This document shows positions 1 through 11,302 of a stretch of DNA of 64,000 bases, piece after piece (position 1 is the stretch's first letter; the number at the start of each line of letters is the position of its first letter). The DNA comes from Actinomycetes bacterium (GTDB lineage: Bacteria; Actinomycetota; Acidimicrobiia; Acidimicrobiales; RAAP-2): positions 1 to 64,000 of the forward strand of contig JAKBNL010000008.1 in the NCBI GenBank assembly GCA_021831035.1, given 5' to 3'. Both the position numbers and the translations under genes were made by a program. Under the pieces are notes generated by a model, which saw nothing but the letters and a program-made list of their open reading frames with translations, had not been told where the DNA came from and ran no database searches.

Positions 1-2
1 GC

Positions 3-110
3 CTGCACGGCGAGATCGGCATGGTCACGCCGGCGATGTTCGAGGCCGCCTACTACGATCACCAAGAGTTGGTGGAAGAGACCGGTGTGGAAACGATCGA
101 GTCTCTATGA
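3..110 (+). CDS. IS3-family transposase, C-terminal fragment (5' end outside window)
   Basis: Only the last 35 residues are in the window; the frame enters from the left edge and stops at TGA 108-110. The peptide has the usual tail of an IS3-family DDE integrase-core transposase: a HGEIGMVTPAMFEAAYY-like block, the conserved segment after the catalytic Glu where aromatic residues precede the C-terminus. The stop overlaps the terminal inverted repeat of the element (109-126), as is normal for IS3 elements whose orfB runs almost to the right end. The transposase catalytic triad cannot be checked because it lies to the left. Identification rests on this tail and the inverted repeat. Confidence 0.75.
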   Translation: MHGEIGMVTPAMFEAAYYDHQELVEETGVETIESL

Positions 111-126
111 AACCCGGGGCGGTTCA
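109..126. repeat. Right terminal inverted repeat of the IS3-family element
   Basis: The sequence GAAACCCGGGGCGGTTCA read in reverse complement begins TGAACCGCCCCGGG, the form of end seen in many IS3-family elements. It starts inside the transposase stop codon. The left end and the target duplication lie outside the window, so the exact outer base is inferred. Confidence 0.65.
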
Positions 127-240
127 GGCACGTATTGCGGAACGGGTAACTATTACAGCTACGGCGAGTCCAAGGCATACACAGGGAGTGGATATGTCGC
201 CTACCACACCTATACGAGCCCTGAACTTGGATTCCCTTGA
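127..240 (+). pseudogene. Open frame directly abutting the IS end, possible remnant of a disrupted gene
   Basis: Just outside the IS inverted repeat a frame stays open for 37 codons and stops at TGA 238-240. It has no start codon of its own. Its peptide is rich in Gly, Tyr, Ser and Thr (motifs YCGTGNYYSYGES and GYVAYHTYTSPELG), unlike the Arg/Ala-rich shadows elsewhere, and codon GC is lower than in the neighbouring genes. The composition suggests a secreted or small bacteriocin-like product whose 5' part was separated by the IS insertion, but I do not recognise a family. It could also be chance in a lower-GC patch. Confidence 0.3.
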
Positions 241-619
241 TCACCGGCATCGCAACGGGTGATGAGCTTGCGGTCTGTTTACCAGTCGAGGAAGCAGGGG
301 CAGACCTGGATGGTTTCGAAGAGAATGGGCGGCAGAAAGCCTCGAAGTCGAAGCGAATCGTCTTGATGATGTAGAGAAAGGTTCAAAGGATTCGCCCTTC
401 GGACGTGCTCGACAGCCAGGAACTCATCGCCCGGGGCCGGCCGGCGCGCCGCGCCGCGACGGCCCGACGGGCGGACCTAGGAATCATCAAAATCGTTGAA
501 AGGTAGCGGCTCGAAAAACAATTTTCGAGCGATGCCGAAAGTTCCTGTGCGATTCGGCCCCTTTTCGGTGGCTCTGTAAGTAGAGGGCGTATTTGCGCCC
601 CGACCTAAAGGAGCACGGA
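241..619. other. Intergenic, lower-GC stretch of the accessory patch
   Basis: About 380 bases without a convincing gene. From 237 to about 374 a frame of some 45 codons is open from a TTG (LITGIATGDELAV..., ending at TAG), but it has no ribosome site and I do not call it. Around 434-480 there is a sharply GC-rich block, and 481-560 is AT-rich with a 9-base hairpin (509-530). The segment is a mosaic, as expected in a region reworked by mobile DNA. Confidence 0.6.
509..530. repeat. Inverted repeat upstream of the excisionase gene
   Basis: Two 9-base arms, GCTCGAAAA (509-517) and TTTTCGAGC (522-530), separated by four bases, lie 90 bases before the excisionase start. No T-run follows on either strand, so it is not an intrinsic terminator. 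Its position suits an operator or recombination-protein binding site for the small integrative element. Confidence 0.5.
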
Positions 620-889
620 ATGAGCCGTTCCAGTGAGGATGTGTACGACTACGTATCGGCCATTGGCGACGCTAGACATGGCCCTGGACGAGAACAGGGA
701 GACGCAGATCGGGTTCCGAGGGTGCTGATGAGTGTCGCCGAAGCTGCTCGGGTCCTCGCGATATCCCGCTCCTACGCCTACGAGCTCGTCGCGTCAGGAT
801 TCCTGTCCTCGGTGCGGCTGGGCCGTCGCGTCCTCGTCCCGCTCTCTGCCGTCGACGACCGCCTGGCGCGGGGCCAGGACGAGTTCTGA
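620..889 (+). CDS. xis: Excisionase-family helix-turn-helix protein
   Basis: Predicted 89-residue DNA-binding protein. The C-terminal half (about residues 37-85) fits the MerR-like winged helix of excisionase/HTH_17 proteins: MSVAEAARVLAISRSYAYELV, a turn, then the wing VRLGRRVLVPLSAVD and a short terminal helix. Such proteins bend attachment-site DNA and steer the partner integrase toward excision. The ATG at 620 is chosen over a TTG at 593 because AAGGAG (608-613) stands six bases before it. It faces the integrase gene (898-2010) with the stops eight bases apart, a convergent int/xis layout typical of small integrative elements. The N-terminal 35 residues are acidic and unassigned. Confidence 0.8.
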   Translation: MSRSSEDVYDYVSAIGDARHGPGREQGDADRVPRVLMSVAEAARVLAISRSYAYELVASGFLSSVRLGRRVLVPLSAVDDRLARGQDEF

Positions 890-897
890 GAGGTCGC

Positions 898-2010
898 TCA
901 CGGCTCGTCGAGGATCCGCCCCAGTGTGACCGCGACCTGGACGTCGGGCGCTTCAACGGCGTGGGCGTAGGTGCGTAGCGTCATCGAGGGGTTGGCGTGG
1001 CCGAGCCGATTCGCGACGGTCCGGATGTCGTGACCACCCGCGATCGAGGTCGTCGCCGACCAGTGGCGCAGGTCGTGCAGACGCCAGCGAGGGTCAAGTC
1101 CCGCGCCCTGGCGAGCTCGGCGCCACCAGGCCGATACGCGCTCGGGGTTCACCGGAGAGGGTCCGACGGCGAGGACCCACGGCCCGTACTCGGCGTAGCG
1201 GGCCCGCGTGAGAGCCAGCGCCTCGAGCGTCGCCTCGTCGAGCGCGACGACGCGCCGGTTGGCCGTCTTGGTGGGATCGTCGCGCAGCACTGGCCGGCGC
1301 GAGCCGTCCCCGGGGCGGATCACCACGATCGAGGAGTCGATGACGAGACGGCTCCCCTCGAGGTCCTCCCAGCGAAGAGCCGCGAGCTCCGACCGTCGGG
1401 CCCCGGTGACGGCCGCCAGACGAAGAGCGAGGACCGCTTGGGGCTCGATCGCGCTGCCCTCGACGAGGGCGGCGGCGCTCGCGATGACGGCGCGCACCTG
1501 GTCGTCGCTCAGCGACCCCCTCGGCTGGGTCTTGCGCTTGCCCAATCGGGCCACCGCGACGACGTTCGTGGGGATCCACCCCCATCGCACCGCGAGCGCC
1601 ACGGCCGCGCGCAGCACCACGTGGCGGTTCTTGATGGCACCCACACCGAGACCCTGACGGACGAGGCGCGCGTGCCACCGATCGACCTCTACGGCGCTCA
1701 GGCGTGAGAGCGACATCGAGGCGATGCGGTCGGCCTTCACGCGACGGATCCGGCTCAGCTGGTCCCGCTCGGTCTGGGGTGCCCACGACCCCCTCATCGT
1801 CTCCGCCCAGAGGTCGAGCATCTCTGCCACGCTGACCCGCGACACCGCCGCGGTCGGGCGTCGCAGCGTCAGCTCCGCGGCCAGGCGCTGGGCGTCCTTC
1901 TTCGTCCCCCGGACGGTTCGACTGACCTGGACCGGTCGACCCTTCGAGTCCCGCCCGGCGAAGGAGCGCACCTCCCACACCCCCGGACGGCGTTCACGGA
2001 TCGAGCCCAC
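898..2010 (-). CDS. int: Tyrosine site-specific integrase
   Basis: 370 residues, normal length for actinobacterial phage/ICE integrases. An N-terminal arm-binding region (about 1-50, with the RGTKKDAQRLAAEL helix) precedes a SAM-like core-binding domain (about 58-150) and the catalytic domain (about 165-365). The catalytic set is complete: Arg205 (TGARRSEL), Lys248 (PTKTANRR), His312 and Arg315 (HDLRHWSA), His338 (LGHANPSM) and the nucleophile Tyr348 (LRTYAH). It should cut and rejoin attachment sites to insert or remove the element carrying it. The start is a GTG; the region just upstream (2011-2106) holds short repeats suitable for arm sites. The intact active site means the enzyme could still be functional although the element around it looks decayed. 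Confidence 0.95.
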   Translation of the reverse strand: MGSIRERRPGVWEVRSFAGRDSKGRPVQVSRTVRGTKKDAQRLAAELTLRRPTAAVSRVSVAEMLDLWAETMRGSWAPQTERDQLSRIRRVKADRIASMSLSRLSAVEVDRWHARLVRQGLGVGAIKNRHVVLRAAVALAVRWGWIPTNVVAVARLGKRKTQPRGSLSDDQVRAVIASAAALVEGSAIEPQAVLALRLAAVTGARRSELAALRWEDLEGSRLVIDSSIVVIRPGDGSRRPVLRDDPTKTANRRVVALDEATLEALALTRARYAEYGPWVLAVGPSPVNPERVSAWWRRARQGAGLDPRWRLHDLRHWSATTSIAGGHDIRTVANRLGHANPSMTLRTYAHAVEAPDVQVAVTLGRILDEP

Positions 2011-2039
2011 GGTCCCAACGGTCGCCCGAGGGCGAATAG

Positions 2040-2058
2040 TAGGGATGTTGTAGGGATG
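2040..2058. repeat. Direct repeat TAGGGATG x2 next to int
   Basis: TAGGGATG occurs at 2040-2047 and again at 2051-2058, one helical turn apart (11 bases), just upstream of the integrase start. Repeats with this spacing next to int are often arm-type integrase or Xis sites. This is an inference from position only. Confidence 0.4.
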
Positions 2059-2061
2059 ACG

Positions 2062-2096
2062 GCCATCTTCTCGCCCGATTGAGGCGAGAAGATGGC
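2062..2096. repeat. 14-base perfect inverted repeat between int and the acyl-CoA dehydrogenase gene
   Basis: GCCATCTTCTCGCC (2062-2075) and its exact complement (2083-2096) flank a 7-base loop. The T-run (2100-2105 on the minus strand) lies before the stem when read out of the dehydrogenase gene, so this is not a standard intrinsic terminator for it. It marks the junction of the integrative patch with the chromosomal genes and may be part of an attachment site, or serve as a bidirectional end structure. Confidence 0.55.
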
Positions 2097-2106
2097 TCTA
2101 AAAAAC

Positions 2107-3249
2107 CTATCCGAGCAGGTGTCTTGCGACGACGACGCGCTGGATCTGGTTCGTGCCCTCGTAGATCTGGGTGATCTTGGCGTCGCGCATGAACCGCTCG
2201 ACCGGGAACTCCTTGGTGTAGCCGTAGCCACCGAGGAGCTGCACCGCATCGGTGGTGACGCTCATGGCCACGTCGGACGCGTAGGCCTTCGCGGCGGCCC
2301 CAAGGTAGCTCAGGTCCCCGTCGGGGTCCCCGTCGTCGATCGTGGCGCAGGCTCGATAGACGAGGCCCCGGGCCGCCTCGGTGCGGATCGCCATGTCGGC
2401 GAGCATGAAGCGCAGCCCCTGCAGCTCGCTGATCGGTGAGCCGAAGGCCGTGCGACCCTTCATGTACTGCGCGGCGTAGTCGATCGCCCCCTGGGCGATC
2501 CCCACCGCCTGGGCGCCGATGGTAGGGCGGGAACGGTCGAGCGTGTGCATGGCGATTCTGAAGCCCTCGCCCTCGGCGCCGACGCGGTGGCTGGCCGGCA
2601 CGCGCACGCCGTCGAAGACGACCTCCCCGGTGGGCGAGCCACGCAGCCCGAGCTTGTCCTCGTGCTTGGGGAACTGCACCCCCCACCCCTTCTCGACGAG
2701 GAAGCAGGTGATCCCCCGACGGCCGGCGTCGGGGTCGGTCTTGGCGAAGACCGTGTAGGTCTCCGAGATCCCGGCGTTGGTGATCCAGTACTTGGCACCC
2801 GTCAGGACGTAGTCGTCGCCGTCGCGCACCGCGCGAGCGCGCATGGCCGCCACGTCACTGCCCGCGTCGGCCTCCGAGAGACAGTAGGAGGCCTGAATCT
2901 CGCCCGTGGCGATCCGCGGCAGGTAGGCGCGCTTTACCTCCTCGGAGGCGAAGTTCATCACCGGCAGCATGCCCAGCTTGGAGATGAGCATCGTCACCGA
3001 GGTCGACGCGCAGGCGCGCGCGATCTCCTCGGCCATGATCGCCTGGGTGACCATGTCCGCCCCAGCCCCGCCGTAGGCCTCGGGGACCCAGAGGCCCGGC
3101 AACTCCATCTCGCGGCACGCGTCGTAGCTCTCCTGGGGGAAGGTCTGCTCACGGTCGTAGCGCGCGGCGTTCGGCGCGATCCGCTCGTCCACGAAGGACC
3201 GCATCACGTCACGGAAGGCCCGCTGCTCGTCGGTCAGCGTGAAGCTCAC
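2107..3249 (-). CDS. Acyl-CoA dehydrogenase
   Basis: FAD flavoenzyme that introduces the 2,3 double bond into acyl-CoA esters. It has 380 residues, the standard length. N-terminal helical domain about 1-120, middle beta domain with the FAD/substrate signature CLSEADAGSDVAAM and the TGAKYWITNAG strand (about 120-235), C-terminal helices with QLLGGYGYTKEFPVERFMRDAK. The catalytic base is Glu364 in IYEGTNQ, the position used by short-chain and butyryl/isovaleryl-type enzymes. The GTG start overlaps the stop of the upstream gene (GTGA), so it is translated together with that gene and is probably in the ilvE-leuB transcript. A link to branched-chain acyl-CoA turnover is plausible from context, but the substrate cannot be read from sequence. 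Confidence 0.93.
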   Translation of the reverse strand: MSFTLTDEQRAFRDVMRSFVDERIAPNAARYDREQTFPQESYDACREMELPGLWVPEAYGGAGADMVTQAIMAEEIARACASTSVTMLISKLGMLPVMNFASEEVKRAYLPRIATGEIQASYCLSEADAGSDVAAMRARAVRDGDDYVLTGAKYWITNAGISETYTVFAKTDPDAGRRGITCFLVEKGWGVQFPKHEDKLGLRGSPTGEVVFDGVRVPASHRVGAEGEGFRIAMHTLDRSRPTIGAQAVGIAQGAIDYAAQYMKGRTAFGSPISELQGLRFMLADMAIRTEAARGLVYRACATIDDGDPDGDLSYLGAAAKAYASDVAMSVTTDAVQLLGGYGYTKEFPVERFMRDAKITQIYEGTNQIQRVVVARHLLG

Positions 3250-3707
3250 GTCGCACTCCCCTCACTCGGCGCGAGCAGGTCGGCGTCGTGGACCGTGTCG
3301 ACGAGGTCGCGTTGGGCCGCGTAGCTGTGGCTCAGTCCCCGGAAACGACGCGCCACCTCGGTGGTGACCGGTGCGCTCACCCCGAGCAGGTCCATCGCCC
3401 GGGCCACGTCGCCCGGGGTCGGGCCACGCCCGATGAGGCTCGCCCGCTTCGCCGCGACCAGGCCGACGGCGAGGGCGATCTCCTCGCGGTCGTGGGCGTG
3501 CTCCACCGGGATCTCGCCGAGCGCCCGGGCCGCCAGAGTCAGGGCGAAGCCCTCGTTGGGCGCCGGGTTGCCGTAGCGACCCGGGACGCGCGGCACGTGG
3601 CGTAGCAGTCCGGGGTTCTTCACGCGGCCGATCTCGGGGGGCTGGGTGGGCACGGTGGGCCGGACCGCGCCGGCCTCGGGGACGGGGGCGAAGGAGGGTT
3701 GGGCCAC
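3246..3707 (-). CDS. Uncharacterised protein between ilvE and acyl-CoA dehydrogenase
   Basis: 153 residues; I do not recognise a family. The N-terminus (about 1-40) is Pro/Val-rich and likely disordered, followed by a compact, mostly helical part with the pattern NPAPNEGFALTLAARALGEI, EHAHDREEIALAVGLVAAKRASL, GPTPGDVARAMDLLG and EVARRFRGLSHSYAAQRDLVD. There is no signal peptide or membrane segment. The GTG at 3707 is chosen because a TAACCT box (3715-3720) ends seven bases before it, the leaderless arrangement used by many genes here; it gives a 26-base gap to the ilvE stop. Its stop overlaps the acyl-CoA dehydrogenase start by four bases. The conserved-looking helical core suggests a small regulator or adaptor, but nothing identifies a function. 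Confidence 0.75.
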   Translation of the reverse strand: MAQPSFAPVPEAGAVRPTVPTQPPEIGRVKNPGLLRHVPRVPGRYGNPAPNEGFALTLAARALGEIPVEHAHDREEIALAVGLVAAKRASLIGRGPTPGDVARAMDLLGVSAPVTTEVARRFRGLSHSYAAQRDLVDTVHDADLLAPSEGSAT

Positions 3708-3733
3708 GGGGACGAGGTTACCCCTGGCGCGAC

Positions 3734-4660
3734 CTAGACCCGGTCGAGCCACTCCTCGTAGGCCGGCTCCTCGCCACGCACGACGCGATGGTAGAGAGCC
3801 TGGAGACGGCGCGTGAGGGGTCCGGGCGTGCCGTCGCCGACCACCCGGTCGTCGACCGAGCGGATCGGCACCACCTCGGCCGCCGTACCGGTGAGGAAGG
3901 CCTCCTCGCAGAGGTAGAGGTCGTCGCGGCGCAGGGTCTCGTAGGCGACCCCGTGGCCGAGGTCGGCCGCGAGGCGCGCCACGCTCGCTTGGGTGATCCC
4001 GCGCAGGGCCCCGGCCTCGCTCGGCGGAGGCGTGAGGAGCTGGCCGTCGCGCACGATGAAGAGGTTCTCGCCCGTGCACTCGCTGATGCGCCCGTCGTGG
4101 CCAAGCATGATCGCCTCGTCGTAGCCGGCCTTGATGGCCTCGGCCTTGGCGAGCGAGGAGTTGACGTAGCCGCCGATGGTCTTGGAGGCCGTGGGCATGG
4201 CGTTGGGGTGGTGGCGCACCCACGAGGAGATCTTCATCCGCACGCCCTGGGCCACCCCCTCGTCGCCCAGGTACGCCCCCCACGGCCAGGCGGCGATCGC
4301 GACGTTGACCGGCGCGGGGAGAGGGTTGACCCCCATCTCCCCGTAGCCGAGGTAGACGAGGGGGCGGATGTAGCAGCCCTCGGTGAGCTCGTTCACCCGC
4401 ACGACCTCCTTGGCGGCGTCGCAGAGCTCGTCGAGGGTGTAGGGCACGTCGATCATCAGGATCTTGCAGCTGGCCAGCAGGCGCGTCATGTGGTCACGCA
4501 GGCGGAAGACCGCCGGACCGTCCGGTGTCGGGTAGGCCCGGATGCCCTCGAAGGCGCCCGTGCCGTAGTGCAGGGTGTGGGTGAGCACGTGGGTCGTGGC
4601 GTCGCGCCAGTCGACGAGCTTGCCGTCCATCCAGATCTTCGAGGTCTCCGGTATCGCCAT
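3734..4660 (-). CDS. ilvE: Branched-chain amino acid aminotransferase
   Basis: Fold-type IV PLP enzyme that transfers amino groups between glutamate and the keto acids of Leu, Ile and Val, the last step of their synthesis. 308 residues. The N-terminal domain carries the substrate loop LHYGTGAFEGIRAY. PLP is bound by Lys160 (TASKTIGGYVNSSLAK), and the cofactor-phosphate motif follows as EAIMLGHDGRISECTGENLFIV and LTGTAAEVVPI. The ATG at 4660 is preferred over the GTG one codon earlier because it overlaps the leuB stop (TGATG) and follows a GAGAGG ribosome site. Translationally coupled to leuB. Confidence 0.96.
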   Translation of the reverse strand: MAIPETSKIWMDGKLVDWRDATTHVLTHTLHYGTGAFEGIRAYPTPDGPAVFRLRDHMTRLLASCKILMIDVPYTLDELCDAAKEVVRVNELTEGCYIRPLVYLGYGEMGVNPLPAPVNVAIAAWPWGAYLGDEGVAQGVRMKISSWVRHHPNAMPTASKTIGGYVNSSLAKAEAIKAGYDEAIMLGHDGRISECTGENLFIVRDGQLLTPPPSEAGALRGITQASVARLAADLGHGVAYETLRRDDLYLCEEAFLTGTAAEVVPIRSVDDRVVGDGTPGPLTRRLQALYHRVVRGEEPAYEEWLDRV

Positions 4661-5691
4661 CACACCCTCTCTAGGAGCCGCGCCGTGACCCCGGCCGTCC
4701 CGAGGGACGAGGGGTCGCCGTCAAAGTCTGCCACCGCCGCGGCGACCCGCCGCGCGGCCGCCTCCTCGCCCAGGTGTTCGAGCATCAAGGCGGCCGAGGA
4801 GACCGCCGCCAGCGGGTTGGCCCGCCCGGTTCCGGCGATGTCGTGAGCCGCCCCGTGCACCGGCTCGAAGAGCGACGGGCCGGTGCGCGCGGGGTTGAGG
4901 TTGGCGCTGGCGGCAAAGCCGATCCCGCCCGAGACGGCCCCGGCGAGATCCGAGAGGATGTCGCCGAACAGGTTGTCGGTGACGATCACGCCGTAGCGCG
5001 CCGGGTCCTCGACCAGGTAGATGCAGGCCGCGTCCACGTGGTGGTAGTCGACCGCGACCCCGGGGGTCTCGGCGGCGACCGCGTTCACGACCCGCTGCCA
5101 GAGGTCACCGGCGAAGGTGAGGACGTTGGTCTTGTGCACCAGGGTCACCCGGGGCGACGCGAGGCGCGCCGCCCGCTCGAAGGCGTAGCGGACGCAGCGC
5201 TCGACGCCGAAGCGGGTGTTGACCGAGCCCTGGGTCGCGACCTCGTGGGGCGTGCCCGCGCGCAGTCGTCCACCCTCGCCGGCGTAGGGTCCCTCGGTGT
5301 TCTCGCGCACGATGGCGAAGCGGCACCCCGCGGCGAGCGAGCCGGGCACCCCGACGAAGGGCCGGTAGTTGACGTAGAGGTCCAACTCGAAGCGCAGGCG
5401 CAGCAGGAGGCCGCGCTCCAGGACGCCCGGGGGCACGCGGACGTCACCGATCGCCGGCCCCACCGCACCGAGCAGGATGGCGTCGAACCCGCGCAGTTCG
5501 GCGAGCGTCGCGTCGTCGAGCACCGTCCCGTCGCGCAGGTACCGGGCGGCCCCCAGGTCGAACTCGGTCGTCTCGAGTGCCACCCCCGCGGCCCGCACGA
5601 CCTCGAGGGCGGCCGCCGTGACCTCCGGTCCGACGCCGTCGCCGCCGATGACGGCGACGCGATGGGGAGTCGGGCGGGGGACGTCGGCCAT
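4660..5691 (-). CDS. leuB: 3-isopropylmalate dehydrogenase
   Basis: NAD-dependent decarboxylating dehydrogenase of leucine synthesis, 343 residues, normal length. The protein opens with the dinucleotide-fold strand [19 protein letters not shown], followed by [16 protein letters not shown] (substrate Arg and Glu), LVHKTNVL (catalytic Lys) and the [18 protein letters not shown] metal-binding Asp cluster. [23 protein letters not shown] closes the active site. The ATG at 5691 stands six bases after CAGAAT on the minus strand, consistent with a leaderless message. A 93-base gap separates it from the divergent greA. First gene of the leuB-ilvE unit. Confidence 0.96.
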   Translation of the reverse strand: MADVPRPTPHRVAVIGGDGVGPEVTAAALEVVRAAGVALETTEFDLGAARYLRDGTVLDDATLAELRGFDAILLGAVGPAIGDVRVPPGVLERGLLLRLRFELDLYVNYRPFVGVPGSLAAGCRFAIVRENTEGPYAGEGGRLRAGTPHEVATQGSVNTRFGVERCVRYAFERAARLASPRVTLVHKTNVLTFAGDLWQRVVNAVAAETPGVAVDYHHVDAACIYLVEDPARYGVIVTDNLFGDILSDLAGAVSGGIGFAASANLNPARTGPSLFEPVHGAAHDIAGTGRANPLAAVSSAALMLEHLGEEAAARRVAAAVADFDGDPSSLGTAGVTARLLERV

Positions 5692-5784
5692 CGGTCCATT
5701 CTGGTCGAGCCCGCTGACCGGGGCAAACCCGGGTGCGTCGCGGGGCCCGCCGGTAGAATGGCCCATCCACCAGTCGAGGTAGCC
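5692..5784. promoter_or_regulatory. Divergent promoter region leuB / greA
   Basis: Minus strand: CAGAAT six bases before the leuB ATG. Plus strand: TAGAAT (5754-5759), 25 bases before the greA ATG, which is preceded by GAGGT. No clear -35 box is visible for either. The region is otherwise GC-rich without repeats of note. Confidence 0.5.
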
Positions 5785-6261
5785 ATGTCCGACTCCGTCC
5801 ACCGCATAACCCGAGAGACCCTCGAGAAGCTCAAGGCCGAGCACCATCACCTGACGACCGTCGGGCGCACCGAGATCGCCCGGGTCATCGAGACGGCCCG
5901 CGCCCTGGGCGACCTGTCGGAGAACGGCGACTACCACGCCGCCAAGGACGAGCAGGGCAAGATGGAATCCCGCATCCGCCAGATCGACCAGGTGATCCGC
6001 AACCACGAGATCGTCGAGCGCGACGAGAACGCCGCGGTCGTCCAGCACGCCTCGATCGTGTCGGTGGTCTACGAGGGAGACGGCGACGACGACGCCCAGG
6101 AGTTCTTCATCGGCTCGATCGAGGAGCGCACCGAGGGGGTGGCGGTGGCCTCGCCCTCCTCGCCGCTGGGCGAGGCGCTCCTGGGCCGCGGCGTCGGCGA
6201 CACCGTGGAGTACGAGGCCCCCTCGGGCACGCTGCGCGTGCGCATCGCCGGGATCCGCTAG
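5785..6261 (+). CDS. greA: Transcription elongation factor GreA
   Basis: 158 residues. The N-terminal coiled coil (about 1-78) ends in the catalytic tip with the acidic residues of [19 protein letters not shown], which enter the RNA polymerase secondary channel and stimulate cleavage of backtracked RNA. The C-terminal FKBP-like domain (about 85-158) carries VSVVYEGD and the terminal [18 protein letters not shown] motif. The ATG follows GAGGT closely. The stop TAG (6259-6261) is immediately followed by the leuC GTG at 6262 with no spacer, so the two are very likely co-transcribed; a GreA gene leading a leuCD operon is an uncommon pairing. Confidence 0.96.
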   Translation: MSDSVHRITRETLEKLKAEHHHLTTVGRTEIARVIETARALGDLSENGDYHAAKDEQGKMESRIRQIDQVIRNHEIVERDENAAVVQHASIVSVVYEGDGDDDAQEFFIGSIEERTEGVAVASPSSPLGEALLGRGVGDTVEYEAPSGTLRVRIAGIR

Positions 6262-7664
6262 GTGGCCGGGCGCACCCTCTACGACAAGATTTTCGACGAG
6301 CACGTCGTGGCAGCCCCCGCGGGCGGGCCCACCCTGCTCTACGTCGACCTCCACCTGGTCCACGAGGTCACGAGCCCCCAGGCCTTCGACGGGCTGCGCC
6401 TCAACGGCCGACGGGTGCGCCGGCCCGAGCGGACCCTGGCCACGGCCGACCACAACGTCCCCACCGACCCCCCGTCGGTGCCGGTCGCCGATCCGGTCTC
6501 GCGCCGTCAGCTCGAGGTGCTCGAGGAGAACTGCGCCGAGTTCGGCGTCACCCTCTACCCGCGGGGTGACGCCAACCAGGGCATCGTCCACGTGATCGGC
6601 CCCGAGCTCGGCGTCTCGCAGCCCGGGATGACGATCGTCTGTGGCGACTCGCACACCTCCACCCACGGCGCCCTCGGGGCGCTGGCCTTCGGCATCGGCA
6701 CGAGCGAGGTCGAGCACGTCCTGGCCACCCAGACCCTCCCCCAACAGCGCGCCCGCACCATGGCCGTGACCGTCGAGGGGCGCCTCGCCCCCGGGGTGAG
6801 CGCGAAGGACCTGGTGCTCGCGATCATCGGGCGCCTCGGCACCGGCGGCGGGGCGGGCCACGTCATCGAGTACCGCGGCGAGGCGATCCGCGCCCTCTCG
6901 ATGGAGGGGCGTATGACGGTCTGCAACATGTCGATCGAGGCCGGCGCCCGCGCCGGACTCATCGCGGTCGACGAGACGACGATCGACTACTTGCGCGGTC
7001 GACCCGGCGTGCCCGAGGGGGCCGCCTTCGACGAGGCCGTCGAGCGGTGGCGGGGATTCGTCTCGGACCAGGACGCCGTGTTCGACGTCGAGGTCGTGAT
7101 CGACGCGAGCACGCTCTCGCCCCGGGTGACCTGGGGCACGAACCCCGCCCAGGTCGTCCCCCTCGACGGCGTGGTGCCCTCGCCCGAGGACGCCGGGTCG
7201 CCCGAGGAGCGCGACGCGATCGAGCGGGCCCTCGCCTACATGGGCCTCGCCCCGGGCACGCCCCTGCGCGAGGTGGGCGTGGACGTCGTGTTCATCGGCT
7301 CGTGCACCAACTCGCGCCTCGAGGACCTGCGCGCGGCCGCGGCGGTGGCCGCGGGACGGCGGGTCGCCCCGGGCGTGCGCGCCCTCGTCGTGCCCGGGTC
7401 GCACCGCGTGAAGGCGGCGGCCGAGGCCGAGGGCCTCGACCGGGTCTTCGTCGACGCCGGTTTCGAGTGGCGCGAACCCGGGTGCTCGATGTGCCTGGGC
7501 ATGAACCCCGACCAGCTGAAGCCGGGCCAGCGCTGCGCGTCAACCTCGAACCGCAACTTCGAGGGGCGTCAGGGCCGGGGGGGACGCACCCACCTGGTCT
7601 CGCCGGTCGTGGCGGCCGCCACCGCGATCGCCGGGCACTTCGCCGCCCCCGCCGAGGTGGCCCC

Positions 7665-7668
<4 letters not shown>
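6262..7668 (+). CDS. leuC: 3-isopropylmalate dehydratase large subunit
   Basis: 468 residues of aconitase fold; with LeuD it isomerises 2-isopropylmalate to 3-isopropylmalate. The 4Fe-4S cluster ligands are Cys348 ([12 protein letters not shown]), Cys408 and Cys411 ([13 protein letters not shown]). Other family marks are [55 protein letters not shown] and [20 protein letters not shown]. The GTG start abuts the greA stop. The last codons overlap the leuD start (GTGA), giving coupled synthesis of the two subunits in equal amounts. Confidence 0.97.

Positions 7669-11302
<3,634 letters not shown>

Noticed and set aside
237-374. Possible small gene LITGIATGDELAV... in the IS-adjacent stretch
   Set aside because: Starts only at TTG, has no ribosome site or -10 box, and ends in a region with other frame stops; judged chance.
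434-460. Adjacent FseI- and AscI-type sites (GGCCGGCC, GGCGCGCC) suggesting a cloning vector
   Set aside because: Such words are expected in a very GC-rich stretch; there is no vector or marker sequence around.
2062-2106. Intrinsic terminator for the acyl-CoA dehydrogenase gene
   Set aside because: The T-run lies before the stem, not after it, when read from that gene; and from the integrase side there is no T-run. Kept only as an inverted repeat.
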